A stretch of DNA of 64,000 bases, from positions 11,550,840 through 11,614,839 of the forward strand of contig OY855915.1 in NCBI GenBank assembly GCA_963693305.1. The letters run 5' to 3'. The stretch comes from Meandrina meandrites (taxonomy: Eukaryota > Cnidaria > Anthozoa > Scleractinia > Meandrinidae). Positions 12,344 to 22,380 of the stretch are shown here, one piece after another (position 1 is the stretch's first letter; every line of letters starts with the position of its first letter). Both the position numbers and the translations under genes were made by a program. Under the pieces are notes generated by a model that worked only from the letters and a program-made list of their open reading frames with translations, was not told the DNA's origin and ran no database searches.

Positions 12344-12567
12344 TGTTGAAGAAATAATTAGTTTGTACCCCGTATCGGAATATAACCGTGACATGTTTGC
12401 GTTACGCTACCCGCTGAATATTAACTACAGGTTATTTGAGACACGAGTCATGTGAACATTAGGTTTTTTAGGAAAATCGTATCGTGTAGAGATCGTTTTG
12501 TAATACCGAAGTAATCGAGAAGTTATTCATCGTTTTGTTATCGTGAAGTTGTCAACCGATTACAACA
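12344..12567 (+). repeat. 5' LTR of the BEL/Pao element
   Basis: A 224-bp LTR beginning TGTTGAAG and ending TTACAACA, so its tips form the inverted pair TGTTG/CAACA. It differs from the 3' LTR by three substitutions and by lacking a 27-bp segment found there. Confidence 0.95.
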
Positions 12568-12569
12568 TT

Positions 12570-12587
12570 TGGTCCTTCGAGAGCCGG
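12570..12587 (+). promoter_or_regulatory. Probable tRNA primer-binding site
   Basis: TGGTCCTTCGAGAGCCGG begins two bases after the 5' LTR. It starts with TGG, the complement of a tRNA CCA end, as expected for the start of minus-strand DNA synthesis. The primer tRNA was not identified. Confidence 0.7.
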
Positions 12588-12684
12588 ATTTACACAAGAA
12601 AGTTACGAGAAATCGAGGAATTGTTTTGGGGGCGTTCCTGTCCTGAACGCCACGCGTATGTGAAAGTGGAAATTGTCGTTTAAA

Positions 12685-15381
12685 ATGTCCGAGGACGGGA
12701 AAGATGTGGAATCTACCGAAGCAGTTAGTCAAGAATGCACCACCAGCATTCCGGATTGCAAACAAGAAAAAAGAAATGCGAAATCACAGATGACGCGTCT
12801 GTTAAATAAACTCGCCATCGTCCTGACCGAAGATGATTCATCAGTCGACATAAAAACGCTGTTGGAAAAAATTCAAGAACAACAGGAAAACGTTCTTCAG
12901 GTTATGTCCCGCTTAGAGAATGCTTATCGCCGAAAACAGGATGAAAATATGGCGGAGAAAGTCAGCGACGAAGCGGACGATCTGGTCGAACAAATCGATC
13001 GCGAAACCATGCCTGCTCGCGCGCGGCTGGCGTCACTTACGAAAGGCAAATCGCGTGTCAGCTCAGTCGCCGATAGCGAAGCATCACAGAGACGAAAAGA
13101 GAAGGAAAGGGCAGAAATGGAGGCGCGTTTACGAAGAGATCGGCTGGAATTGGAAATTCAACAGAATCGTGAAGAGTTAGAACGCCAAGATCAGGAACTT
13201 CAAGCTGTCAACGAAGAGATAAACAAACGACGCCAGGAATTGGAAGACGCAATCGAGGAAGAATTGGGAATAGAAAAAGAAGTTACCGATGAGTTTCACC
13301 AGCTTCCATCGCAACAGAAGAAATCGATCGAACATAATCAAGAAAAATCGCCGGAAAAATCGCCAAAGGAGTCAGATAAATGTGAAAAGCACCACTCCGA
13401 TCTCGACCACATGTACTCCGTTAAAACGCCGCCACCGGAAATGCCGACATCGCCGAATTATGCCAAAGATTCTGACCCTGGTTCTACCGCTGCAAATCGC
13501 GAAATGCATGGGCAATTAGAGAGGATCCGAATTCCAATTTTTTCTGGAAACAAAATGGATTTTCAGCGCTGGAACGCGGCTTTTACCAGTTGTGTGGACA
13601 TGACGTCATTATCGCCGCAATTCAAGATGCTACGTTTGGAAGCATGTCTTGCTGGTGAGGCTGCAAACACCATTAAAGGATTAGGATATTCTTTGGAAGC
13701 GTACGAGGCGGCCAAATCACGCTTATTTCGTAAATATGGAGGAAGCCGAAGACAAGTTCAGTCGCATTTAGAAGAACTTAAACGCCTCCAACCGATCCAG
13801 GACAACAATGCCAAACAAATGGAAACCTTCGCCGACGTCTTGGAGCGAGCTGTAATAACTTTGAAAGAGAATGACCGAAGATCAGATTTAGAAGATGGAG
13901 CATTGCACACAATGATTCTCGAGAAGATCCCCGAACGCTTACTTGCTCAATATTACCGCTGGCTAGACGAGAACAAGTACCGAGATTCCCTCGAGACATT
14001 GAAAGACTGGGTTTCCGAAGAAGCGGCATATCAAATACAAGCCACCGAGATCAAGAACGGAATCTCAACTCAAGACCGTAATGAACAACCACGAAATGGT
14101 AAATATCTGCCTCCTAGAAGATCTTCCCGAAGCTACTTCGGCGACAAGAATGGAAAAGGAAATCAAAAGTGTTGTGTGTGCACCGGAAATCACGCTCTGT
14201 TGAAGTGCGAAGCATTTCAAAAACTTTCCGTCGATGAAAGATGGCAAACAGTCAAACGATTTGGACTGTGCTTCCGATGTTTCGCGGATGACCATCACGG
14301 AAAGACCTGCCGAAAAAGCAAGCAATGCGGCATAAACGGATGCAAAGGAACCCATCAGAATCTCCTTCACTATGACAAAGCGCCGCCTGCTCAATCTCCT
14401 CTGCGGCCACAAGCAGAGTCTTATCTTCCGACCACGCCCCTTCAGCCAATTAACGGACCGAAAACAACCATGGAGGGGAATGGTGCCAACAGTCAATCCG
14501 TCACCATGGAGACGTTCGGAAACCAAGAGCGAGAGAAAGAAGTGGCGTTACGCACCGTGCCGATTATTTTAAAGAGCGGAAAAAGAAGAATCACCGTGAA
14601 CTGCCTGTTGGACGAAGGTAGCGATACAACCTACGTCAACGAGGATATTGTGAACGAACTTGGTTTGACAGGCGGGAAAGAGCCAATCGAGGTCAAAGTA
14701 GGTAATGACCAAACAATCCGTTTTATGTCGGGAACATTCGAAATCGGTATTGAAAGCACTGATGGTCAAGTGGACCGAATGATAACCGCCAAGACTTCCA
14801 CCAAGATTTGCGGGGGTTTAAAAGCTGTTGATTGGATCAAGATCCAAGACCGATGGAGTCATTTGCGCGGAATTCCATTCCCAAGTCTTACAAAAAGAAG
14901 TCGAATCGATGTACTACTTGGAGCAGACCATTACGAGCTGATGTATTCGATGAAAGAAGTGACAGGAGGTCCGAATGAACCGTGCGCAAGACTATGCCCC
15001 CTGGGATGGACTGCCATTGGAAAGATTCAGAATCCAGACGCAAAGGAGAGGCACTACACTGGATTCCATCACACATTTCGCCTTCAAATTGAAGGGAAAG
15101 AGCCAACGTCCGCTTTACCTGAGAAGGACACCTCTGAACTAAACTGTTTGCTGAAACGTTTCTGGGACTTGGAAAGTATCGGAATTATCCCGACTGATCA
15201 GTATCAGCCAACACCGGAAGACAAGTTAGCGTGGGATAAAGTCAACAAGTCTTTGAAGTTTAATGGCCAGCATTACGAAGTAGCCGTTCCGTGGAGAGAA
15301 AGGGAGACCGCAGCTGCCGAACAATTTACCGATGGCAAAGAAAAGATTGGTGTCCACCGAGCGAAAACTGATGAAAGATAA
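12685..15381 (+). CDS. BEL/Pao gag-protease reading frame (intact part, 898 aa)
   Basis: An open frame from ATG at 12685. An upstream in-frame TTG at 12673 is not needed. Residues 1-250 are charged and coiled-coil-like, with many E, K, R and Q. From about residue 278 (LERIRIPIFSG, W at FQRWNAAF) there is a capsid-like DUF1759-type region. Two cysteine/histidine clusters follow near residues 497-570 (CCVCTGNHALLKC and CFRCFADDHHGKTC). Near residue 640 LLDEGSDTTYV marks a retropepsin-like DUF1758 protease with D-E-G at the active site where D-S/T-G is usual. The frame ends at 15381 by shifting out of the pol frame: pol homology continues in frame +2 from about 15330. In this family gag and pol are normally one continuous frame, so the stop here is secondary damage. 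Confidence 0.85.
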   Translation: MSEDGKDVESTEAVSQECTTSIPDCKQEKRNAKSQMTRLLNKLAIVLTEDDSSVDIKTLLEKIQEQQENVLQVMSRLENAYRRKQDENMAEKVSDEADDLVEQIDRETMPARARLASLTKGKSRVSSVADSEASQRRKEKERAEMEARLRRDRLELEIQQNREELERQDQELQAVNEEINKRRQELEDAIEEELGIEKEVTDEFHQLPSQQKKSIEHNQEKSPEKSPKESDKCEKHHSDLDHMYSVKTPPPEMPTSPNYAKDSDPGSTAANREMHGQLERIRIPIFSGNKMDFQRWNAAFTSCVDMTSLSPQFKMLRLEACLAGEAANTIKGLGYSLEAYEAAKSRLFRKYGGSRRQVQSHLEELKRLQPIQDNNAKQMETFADVLERAVITLKENDRRSDLEDGALHTMILEKIPERLLAQYYRWLDENKYRDSLETLKDWVSEEAAYQIQATEIKNGISTQDRNEQPRNGKYLPPRRSSRSYFGDKNGKGNQKCCVCTGNHALLKCEAFQKLSVDERWQTVKRFGLCFRCFADDHHGKTCRKSKQCGINGCKGTHQNLLHYDKAPPAQSPLRPQAESYLPTTPLQPINGPKTTMEGNGANSQSVTMETFGNQEREKEVALRTVPIILKSGKRRITVNCLLDEGSDTTYVNEDIVNELGLTGGKEPIEVKVGNDQTIRFMSGTFEIGIESTDGQVDRMITAKTSTKICGGLKAVDWIKIQDRWSHLRGIPFPSLTKRSRIDVLLGADHYELMYSMKEVTGGPNEPCARLCPLGWTAIGKIQNPDAKERHYTGFHHTFRLQIEGKEPTSALPEKDTSELNCLLKRFWDLESIGIIPTDQYQPTPEDKLAWDKVNKSLKFNGQHYEVAVPWRERETAAAEQFTDGKEKIGVHRAKTDER

Positions 15382-16545
15382 AGAAGTAGCCGTGGCTTAT
15401 CAACAGGTGTTTAACGAATACTTGGATAAGAACTACATCCGCCGCGTTCCTGATGACGAGCCAACACCCGACTGCCAGTGGCTCCTCCCACACTTCCCAG
15501 TAGTTCGACCGGACAAGGCGACTACCTAAGTACGCATAGTGTTTGACGGGTCAGCACCCTTCGAAGGAAAGAGTTTAAACACCGAAGCGCTAACCGGGCC
15601 GAAGCTGCAAAGCGACGTGTTCGACATTCTCGTTAAGTTCCGGAAAGAGACAGTTGCCCTAGTTGGCGACATAAGTCAAATGTATCATCAGCTAGTCTTA
15701 CGCGAGGAAGACAGACCGCTGCATCGTTTCTTATGGCGTGATATGGACCTCCGCAGAGAGCCGGAAGTTTACGAGTTCCTCCGATTCGTTTTTGGTGGAT
15801 GTTATTGTCCCTTCTGTGCACAATTCACTTGGAAAAAACACGCAGAACTCCACCAAGAAAATTACCCGTTAGCGGCTGATGCAGTAAAGAATCATTGTTA
15901 CATGGATGATCTCATGCCGTCAGTGGATTCCGTAGAGAAGGCCATAGAAACAAGACGCCAGTTAACCGAGATGGGTGACAAGGCCGGGTTCCACGTTCGA
16001 AAGTGGGTTTCGAATTGTCCAGAAGTATTGGAGGATGTTCCAGACGAGGATCGCGCTTCCGAAGTTGATCTTGAGAAGAATCAGTTCCCCGTGACAAAAA
16101 CGTTGGGCGTGTCATGGTCCGCACAAAACGATCAGTTTCTGTTCTACTACTCACCGCCTGCCGAGGACTTTGAATAGACGAAGGGAAATGTCCTAAAGAA
16201 AACAGCAGCGCTATTTGACCCGCTTGGTTTTCTAGCCCCATTCGTCGTTAAAGCCAAAATTTTCGTGCAGCAAGCCTGGCTAGAAGCATTACAGTGGGAT
16301 GATCCGCTTCCGTCCAAACAGAAAGAAGAGTGGAAAAATTGGTTCAGTGACTTGTCCCTCCTTGAGGAGATCAAGATTCCTCGGTGTTTAAAAAGACACA
16401 AGTACAAAGGAAAGCTCTATCACTCTGCACACATTCTCCGACGCGTCCGAGAAGGCCTACGCCGCAGCCGTATACACCAGACACGAATACGAAGATGGAA
16501 ATGTTACTACTCGGCTTATCGCATCGAAGTACCCGTTTAGCTCCG
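15332..16545 (+). pseudogene. BEL/Pao reverse transcriptase and front of RNase H, broken
   Basis: Continues pol in frame +2. The finger/palm motif GDISQMYHQLVL is at about 15667, and the catalytic YMDD box is at 15899-15910, so reverse transcriptase residues are preserved. A Pao-type domain follows, with the typical TAALFDPLGFLAPFVVKAKI stretch (about 16202-16261) and WLEALQWDDPLP. Breaks: in-frame TAA at 15527-15529, in-frame TAG at 16175-16177, a shift near 16435 into frame +3 for roughly 100 bases, then a shift into frame +1 near 16540. Assignment to BEL/Pao is firm. No enzyme can be made from this copy without bypassing the breaks. Confidence 0.85.
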
Positions 16546-18535
16546 TTAAAAACTGTGAGCATTCCTAGACTTGAACTTATGGGCGCTCTTATCGGTCTAC
16601 GATTGGCAAATCAAGTCTGTTCTGCACTCAAGATCCCATCTAGCAATGTCACATACTGGGTGGACAGCCTGAATGTCGGCTTTTGGATTCGGGGACAGAG
16701 CCGTGAATACAAACCGTTTGTTGCACACCGCATTGGCGAGATCCATGACAAATCTAACCCTGACCAATGGCGTTACGTACCGACAGATTTGAATCGTGCG
16801 GATCTTGGCACCAGAGGAATGACGGCACGAGAGTTGACCGAGAGTTCGAAGTGGTGGAACGGACCCGATTTCTTACAATGTCCTGAAGCTGGCCGGACTG
16901 CAAGTTCGACAAACCGTCACGTGAAGCAATGACCGAGCTCAAATCAACGCCCAGGCAGAACAATGAGAGTTCAACAAGCTACAACGTCGTTCAGCTGTTG
17001 ACCAATGAACGCGACGCACAGACAGACAAGTTGAAAGAAGTAGAGTGGCGCTTAGACCCCACAAGATACTCAAAGTGGTACAAAGTCAAACCGAAAGGAG
17101 CGTTAGAGATTGGACTGTCGTTGGTGCGTGTGAGAAGCTGAGTACAACGATTCGTGAGCAACTGCCGTAAACCAGAAAATCAGCGAGTATTTGGAGAGCT
17201 AACGCCAGCAGAGCTGTTAACTGCCGAAACAGAAATTATCAGGGAAGCTCAAAGTGAAGCATTCAGTGATGAAATCGGAGCACTGATAAAGAACCAGACC
17301 CTTCCGCGAAAATCTACGCTGCTCCCCAGCACTCCAATCCTTATCGACAGGATTCTACGTTCGAATACCAGGCTGCGACACTGCGATGACCTCTCAGATG
17401 ATGTAAAATTTCCAATTATCCTGCCAAAGAGGAATCATGTCACGCGATTAATCGTCCAATATCATCACGAAAGCGAAGGCCATCAGATGGGTGTGAACTA
17501 CACCATAAACCATCTGCGAGAGAAGTACCTAGTCATCCATGTTCGTGAGGAGGTCAAACGAGTGAACAGAGAATGCCGTGAATGTGCAAGACGTTTTAAA
17601 GTCCAACCAGCCCAGCAACAGATGGCTCCATTACCGCAAATCCGTCTCCAGATGACAACAAAACCGTTCGCTAATTGTGCCGTGGATTTTGGAGGACCGT
17701 ACCTTACCATGCAAGGGCGTGGACGACCCCGTGCCAAACGCTACCTGTGTTTGTTTATGTGCTTGAAAACACACTGTTGCCATTTGGAGATGGCAACCTC
17801 ATTAGAAACCGACGCGTTTCTCGACGCATTCGTGCGAATGACGGCAAGGAAAGGATGGCCAACGAAGGTGGGCGCTGAGAAAGAAATCAGGGAGTTGGTC
17901 AGTCAACTGGATCACGATCAGCTTCAACGTATGACGTCTAGTCGCGGCGTTACTTGGCATTGGAATCCTCCACAAGGGCCCCACTTTGGAGGTGTGTTCG
18001 AATCAATGATTAAGTCAGCAAAGCGAGCCATCTATGCCGTTCTTAAAGATGCTGATATCAATGACGAAGAGCTGGAAACAACGTTCATTGGAGTTGAAAG
18101 TCTGATGAATTCAAGACCGCTGACCACAGTGAGTGACGATCCGAACGACGAGCCAATACTCACACCGAATCACTTCCTCATTGGTCGGATGGGTGGTGAT
18201 TTCGTTCCTGAAAGTGTGGATAGCACCGCATTTAGTCCACGGAGACGCTGGAGGCGAGTGCAAGAATTGTCTGGGGACGCTGGATGAAGGAGTACTTACC
18301 TCACATTGGCTCCCGTCAGAAATGGTTCTTTCCGACAGAAAACCTTAAAGTTGGTGATGTAGTAATGGTCATCGATTCCAATGCGTCTAGACGAGATTGG
18401 AAGGTTGGGCGCATTGAACGTACGTATCCAGGAAGAGACCAGCTTGTGAGAGTTGTTGATGTTCGAGTTGGAGACAAGATTCTCAACCGACCAGTTACGA
18501 GAATTTCCCCGTTGGAATTCACAGACACTGATTGA
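16546..18535 (+). pseudogene. BEL/Pao RNase H end, integrase and C-terminal domain, broken
   Basis: Frame +1 carries VSIPRLELMGALIGLRLA and VTYWVDSLNV (RNase H-like part). A shift near 16890 leads to frame +3, with a TGA at 17139-17141. The integrase zinc-binding region lies near 17463-17590 (H and H in HHESEGH, then CRECAR). The first catalytic Asp is in VDFGG (17685-17687) and the Glu is in FES (18000-18002). The stretch that should hold the second catalytic Asp is missing at about 17868, where TKV joins directly to GAEKEIREL. A shift near 18285 leads to the last segment in frame +2, a DUF5641-like C-terminal domain (GDVVMVIDSNASRRDWKVG to TRISPLE), ending at TGA 18533-18535. Confidence 0.85.
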
Positions 18536-18609
18536 AACTTATGATATTTGAACAGTGACTCTTAATGGTTTAATTTTGTAGACGAATTTCAAGTTTCACT
18601 TATCAATTC

Positions 18610-18621
18610 GGGAGGGGAAAA
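18610..18621 (+). promoter_or_regulatory. Polypurine tract
   Basis: GGGAGGGGAAAA directly abuts the 3' LTR at 18622, the position expected for the plus-strand primer. Confidence 0.75.
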
Positions 18622-18872
18622 TGTTGAGGAGATAATTAGTTTGTACCCCGTATCGGAATATAACCGTGACATGCTTGCGTTACGCTACCCGCTGAATATT
18701 AACTACAGGTTATTTGAGACACGAGTCATGTGAACATTAGGTTTTTTAGGAAAATCGTATCGTGTAGAGATCGTTTTGTAATACCGAAGTAATCGAGCCG
18801 AAAATACGTATTAAACACCGTTTAAAGTTATTCATCGTTTTGTTATCGTGAAGTTGTCAACCGATTACAACA
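18622..18872 (+). repeat. 3' LTR of the BEL/Pao element
   Basis: A 251-bp LTR beginning TGTTGAGG and ending TTACAACA. It matches the 5' LTR except for three substitutions and an extra 27 bp (starting CCGAAAATACG) after TAATCGAG. It is followed by the CTGTG duplication. Confidence 0.95.
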
Positions 18873-18877
18873 CTGTG
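18873..18877. repeat. Target-site duplication, right copy (CTGTG)
   Basis: Exact match to 12339-12343. Confidence 0.9.
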
Positions 18878-18973
18878 TATATTGTGTCAGTTGATTTTCA
18901 TTTCCATTCTAACTGTGTATTATACATGTACATTTGAAGATACAACAATAAAATTGTTTGTCTACTTTTATAG

Positions 18974-19146
18974 CTTTGACAATTTAACCATTGCCAATGA
19001 CACAAATCATGTATTCGGCAAGTACTGCGGGGAGAAGACTGGACAAACAGTTGTTGTTACAGGTCTTTACGCAGTGGTCACATTCCAGACTGACCCGGCT
19101 GTCGACGATAGAGGATTTCTCTTAGTTTTCACCCCTGTTCCACTTG
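18974..19146 (+). CDS. CUB domain 2, second exon
   Basis: After tttatag, the C at 18974 completes the AG|C serine codon left open at 11382. The frame reads SFDNLTIANDTNHVFGKYCG, then EKTGQTVVVTGLYAVVTFQT and DRGFLLVF, matching the second half of CUB and aligning with 10440-10606. The donor gtgagt at 19147 leaves phase 1. Proper frame and disulfide pattern across a 7.6 kb intron show that the retrotransposon has not destroyed the exon pair. Confidence 0.88.
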
Positions 19147-19542
19147 GTGAGTAAATTCAGAATTGTTTGTGCAGTTGAACACACTGCTAATGATCAGGAG
19201 ATTTGTGTAGCTTTTTCGATTTCTCAGATAACTTATACTTTGGTGACTTACCAAAACTAGTAATTCTGACATGTATTCCGTAATAATTTCAATTTGCTCC
19301 TAGGCCACTACTAGTGGCCAATGTAGCTAGCTTAACGGTGCAACTCTGCTTATTGGTGGAACGTCCAGGAAACGTTTTTGTGCGGTTTCACAATCAGTCA
19401 ACCACTCAGAACAAAATAGCTGAGAAATAAGGACTGATAAACGACAACAGCTACACGGACCGACCGACCAACCAACCGATCGATCGATCAATCATGACGC
19501 TAGCAGATCTGCGAGACATTGCCTGTCAATTTTCAATATTTA

Positions 19543-20297
19543 GGGTGCGTTTCTTTGGGAAAATCCAAATCCGGATTCTTGTATCCAAAAACAGATTTTG
19601 CGTTTCTTTACCTTATGCGAAAATGGATTAATCTCGGATCCATGATCTGAAGAATCCACACTCCGAGTGGATACATCAGATCATATCTATATCCGGATTT
19701 TAAGGATTCATGATCCGTGCCTTTCTTTGGGCAAGGATTCGAAAAAAGTACAGTGGCCCAGCGGTCTTTGTTGTGAAAATACAGGTTTGCTCTTTGTGAA
19801 CACTGTCATACGGTAAGTTTTCAGGCGCTTATTTCGATCAAAATACAAAGAAAAAATTATGATAAAAGGAAAGCTAGCTTGATCAGTATGAATTGTCATT
19901 TTCAACTGGATGCAGGTTTTCTAGAACAGCCACGGAAGTTGCCTACGGAAGTTGTATCCCTTTGAATTGGAAGACACGAGTGAAGTTGGCATTGATCACT
20001 TTGCAAGCATTCTTCGCTCTCAGATGCGTTTTTGCCACATTGTGCTCCAGGTTATAGAAGAGCTATTTCGACGTGTAATTTTTGTGAAAGATTTTGTATG
20101 CTGAAATGATATTAGCTATAGGATACATTCGACGGAAAATAAATTTGTGCTGATATTTTATGCTCTGTGCGAAATGTGTTTACGGCGTTGTCATGGCAAA
20201 AAACTCATTTTCGGATTCTTCTTTTCTTTGGGGGCAAAGTATCCGTGTGATCTGAGATCAATGATCCAATTTTGGATTTTCCCAAAGAAACCCACCC
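19543..20297. mobile_element. Harbinger-type MITE (TTA duplication)
   Basis: 755 bp bounded by near-perfect terminal inverted repeats: left GGGTGCGTTTCTTTGGGAAA, right the reverse complement of GGGTGGGTTTCTTTGGGAAA. Flanks are TTA on both sides (19540-19542 and 20298-20300), a 3-bp duplication as in PIF/Harbinger elements. No transposase frame is inside, so it is non-autonomous. Inner sequence has repeated ATCCGGATT-like and GGATC motifs. Confidence 0.8.
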
Positions 20298-21038
20298 TTA
20301 ATCTCATTAAATTCTCAACCTTGGATGTTGTGTTTCTAGCTTTGTGATTGGTTTACTGAATCCCGGATATCTGTGTTTAAAGGGGCTTTGTCACGAACTT
20401 TTTAAACAGATTTTCGAACAGCCAAAATTTATATTTGTGGCGTTGGAAACCCGGCTAAAAATAATTAATAGGCCATTTTTATTAACAATTGCTATATTAG
20501 AGCACTGAAACTGTTAACAAGCATCTGTGGCTGCGGATGGCTTGGATGGAAATGGATTGCAACTTGAAAAATTTAGCTAAACTTTTCAAGTTGTTTCCGC
20601 ACGTCTACAAAAAAAATAAATCGATATTTATAGCCGTAGTTAGATTTCTATCCACATATTAAGGTTATATCTTCCTTTAGATGTTCAACGGTATTGATTT
20701 TCATGGGTTAAGTTGCCTACAATCATGCTAATTTCAAAACAGCTTAGACCAAAAATCTGCCAAATCCCCGTGACAGAGCTCCTTTAATCTTATATGAGAA
20801 ACAAGTGCGGCAAGTGGCTCTCAGCTTAAAACTTTCCAGCGGGAAGCGAAAGTTTCATCAGAAAAATTGCTGAAAATAACAAATTTTGGCGAGCTTTATA
20901 TGCAAGAAATAGTCGAAAATGCCTTCCCTAAAACCACAAAAATGCCATAGTTGACCCAACTGTGCAAAACAAAAGAATTGATGCGAAAAGTTTAATTAAA
21001 AATACTTGTAAATACTACAACAAGAGCGACTGAACGAA

Positions 21039-21381
21039 GAAAAAAGGTAAGGAAAAGTCTGTATACGAGCCAAGTGGCCCATCAGGCCGGTGCTTATCCC
21101 GGTTTCCGTAGCATGAAGCGACTAGGGGTATTTCTAGTCTCCCCTGGATGGCAGCCCATCGCAGGGTTACCCCCAGCAGTAAATTCGCAGATACCCATTT
21201 ATTAGCCTGTGTACATCAGAATTGTCCTGTACACAGGCTAATACCTATTTATACACCTGGGTGGAGAGAGGCACTATGAGAGTAAAGTATCTTGCCTAAG
21301 AACACAACGCAGTGCCCCGTCCAGGGCTCGAAACCGGACTGTTCGATCCGGCGTCTAGCGCACTAACCATTAAGCCACCGC
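21039..21381 (-). repeat. tRNA-derived SINE, copy A (minus strand), with a nested hairpin
   Basis: Read on the minus strand it begins GCGGTGGCTTAATGGTTAG (A-box-like), has a B-box-like GGTTTCGAGCCCTGG, continues through GGGGCACTGCGTTGTGTTCTT, and ends in a T-rich tail near 21040. It is the same family as 34269-34560. It differs by an extra block at about 21199-21242, a perfect 15-bp palindrome (TATTAGCCTGTGTAC and its complement) flanked by an 11-bp near-duplicate of host SINE sequence (ATACCCATTTA and ATACCTATTTA). Confidence 0.85.
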
Positions 21382-22380
21382 TCCTCCCACAACGAAGAAG
21401 AAAAGCAGCAAATTATTTACGGGACGGCCAGAAAACTGACACAATTTCATTGAATGTTCGACGCAGAATTAGGCTCAGCACTTCAGTTAAGTTTTGTTAC
21501 CTCTCAATCTTGATCTTGTCCTTTTATACTTCAACAAATTTTTTCGACTCTAAGTGCAATTTCTAAGTGCAATTTCGTCTCAACTAGTTTTGATGACAGC
21601 CTTAGAGCCGTAAAAAAGTACATCATGTACCTTGTTTCGTTTGACTTCCACAAGGCGTACTATTTCCAGAAAAAAAAACTATCGCTTTGGATCTAAACCT
21701 TTAACTGTTGTTACTATTTTCCAGGATGAATAGACGATATATGAGGAGATTGTCCGAGGAAAATCTTCGGAAGACAACTTTCTCGCTCGCTTTCCTCGCG
21801 TGCTTCATTCCTATGCAACATAAGAAATGAACACCGCACCACAAATTTTCCCGCCTTCTTATACTTTTACTTCGTTTACATCAAAATGAAATGCCCAGTC
21901 GACTTGTACTTCAAGAAGAATTTTATAAAACAATTATTCCATTCGCTCTTGTTGGATACAAGTGGTTATATCCGACTCGGCGAGGTTTTTTGCTGTCTAA
22001 CAATCATCGATAGTAGTGGACCTGATCATACAGAGGCAATATTTGTATCTTGTAAGAGCGTTTGCTGGGGTTTAAGTTCAGGGAAGAAGCCCGCTTTTTT
22101 AAGTGCAACAGAAAAATGGCATGTTTGCTGTGGTGGAAAAATATTCCATCCAAGGAGATTAATTGCCTCGTCCTAGAGAAACTGGGTTAATTAAATGCCG
22201 ATAAATACGAGCCGTTTTGATGCTTAACTATCAGAGAAAAATATGTTGCTTCGTTACGTTAAACTTTCTGCCCAGTAGTGCTGTAAACATCTACAAGACA
22301 TTTTCACTAATTTTGTAGTTTGGCCTTCCATACGTGTACGGGGCTTGGTATTTTGTTCAAGATTCTGTTGCTCTTTTCAG

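Larger units (their letters stand above)
12344..18872 (+). mobile_element. BEL/Pao-type LTR retrotransposon, inactivated copy
   Basis: A complete-length element of 6,529 bp inserted in the intron between the two exons of CUB domain 2, in the same orientation as the host gene. It is bounded by LTRs starting TGTTG and ending CAACA and flanked by a perfect 5-bp target duplication CTGTG (12339-12343 and 18873-18877), the usual duplication length for BEL/Pao. A primer-binding site follows the 5' LTR and a purine tract precedes the 3' LTR. The coding order is gag-like, zinc knuckles, aspartic protease, reverse transcriptase, RNase H, integrase, which is the BEL/Pao order. The pol region carries several frameshifts, three in-frame stops and an integrase deletion, so the copy cannot encode its own enzymes. 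Some single-base shifts could be assembly errors. Confidence 0.95.

Noticed and set aside
22320..22380. Possible signal peptide and gene start in front of the fibrinogen-like domain
   Set aside because: The open frame there begins with TTG, not ATG, and a strong splice acceptor (ctcttttcag) at 22380 places this stretch in the intron. Phase also fits the upstream CUB exon.
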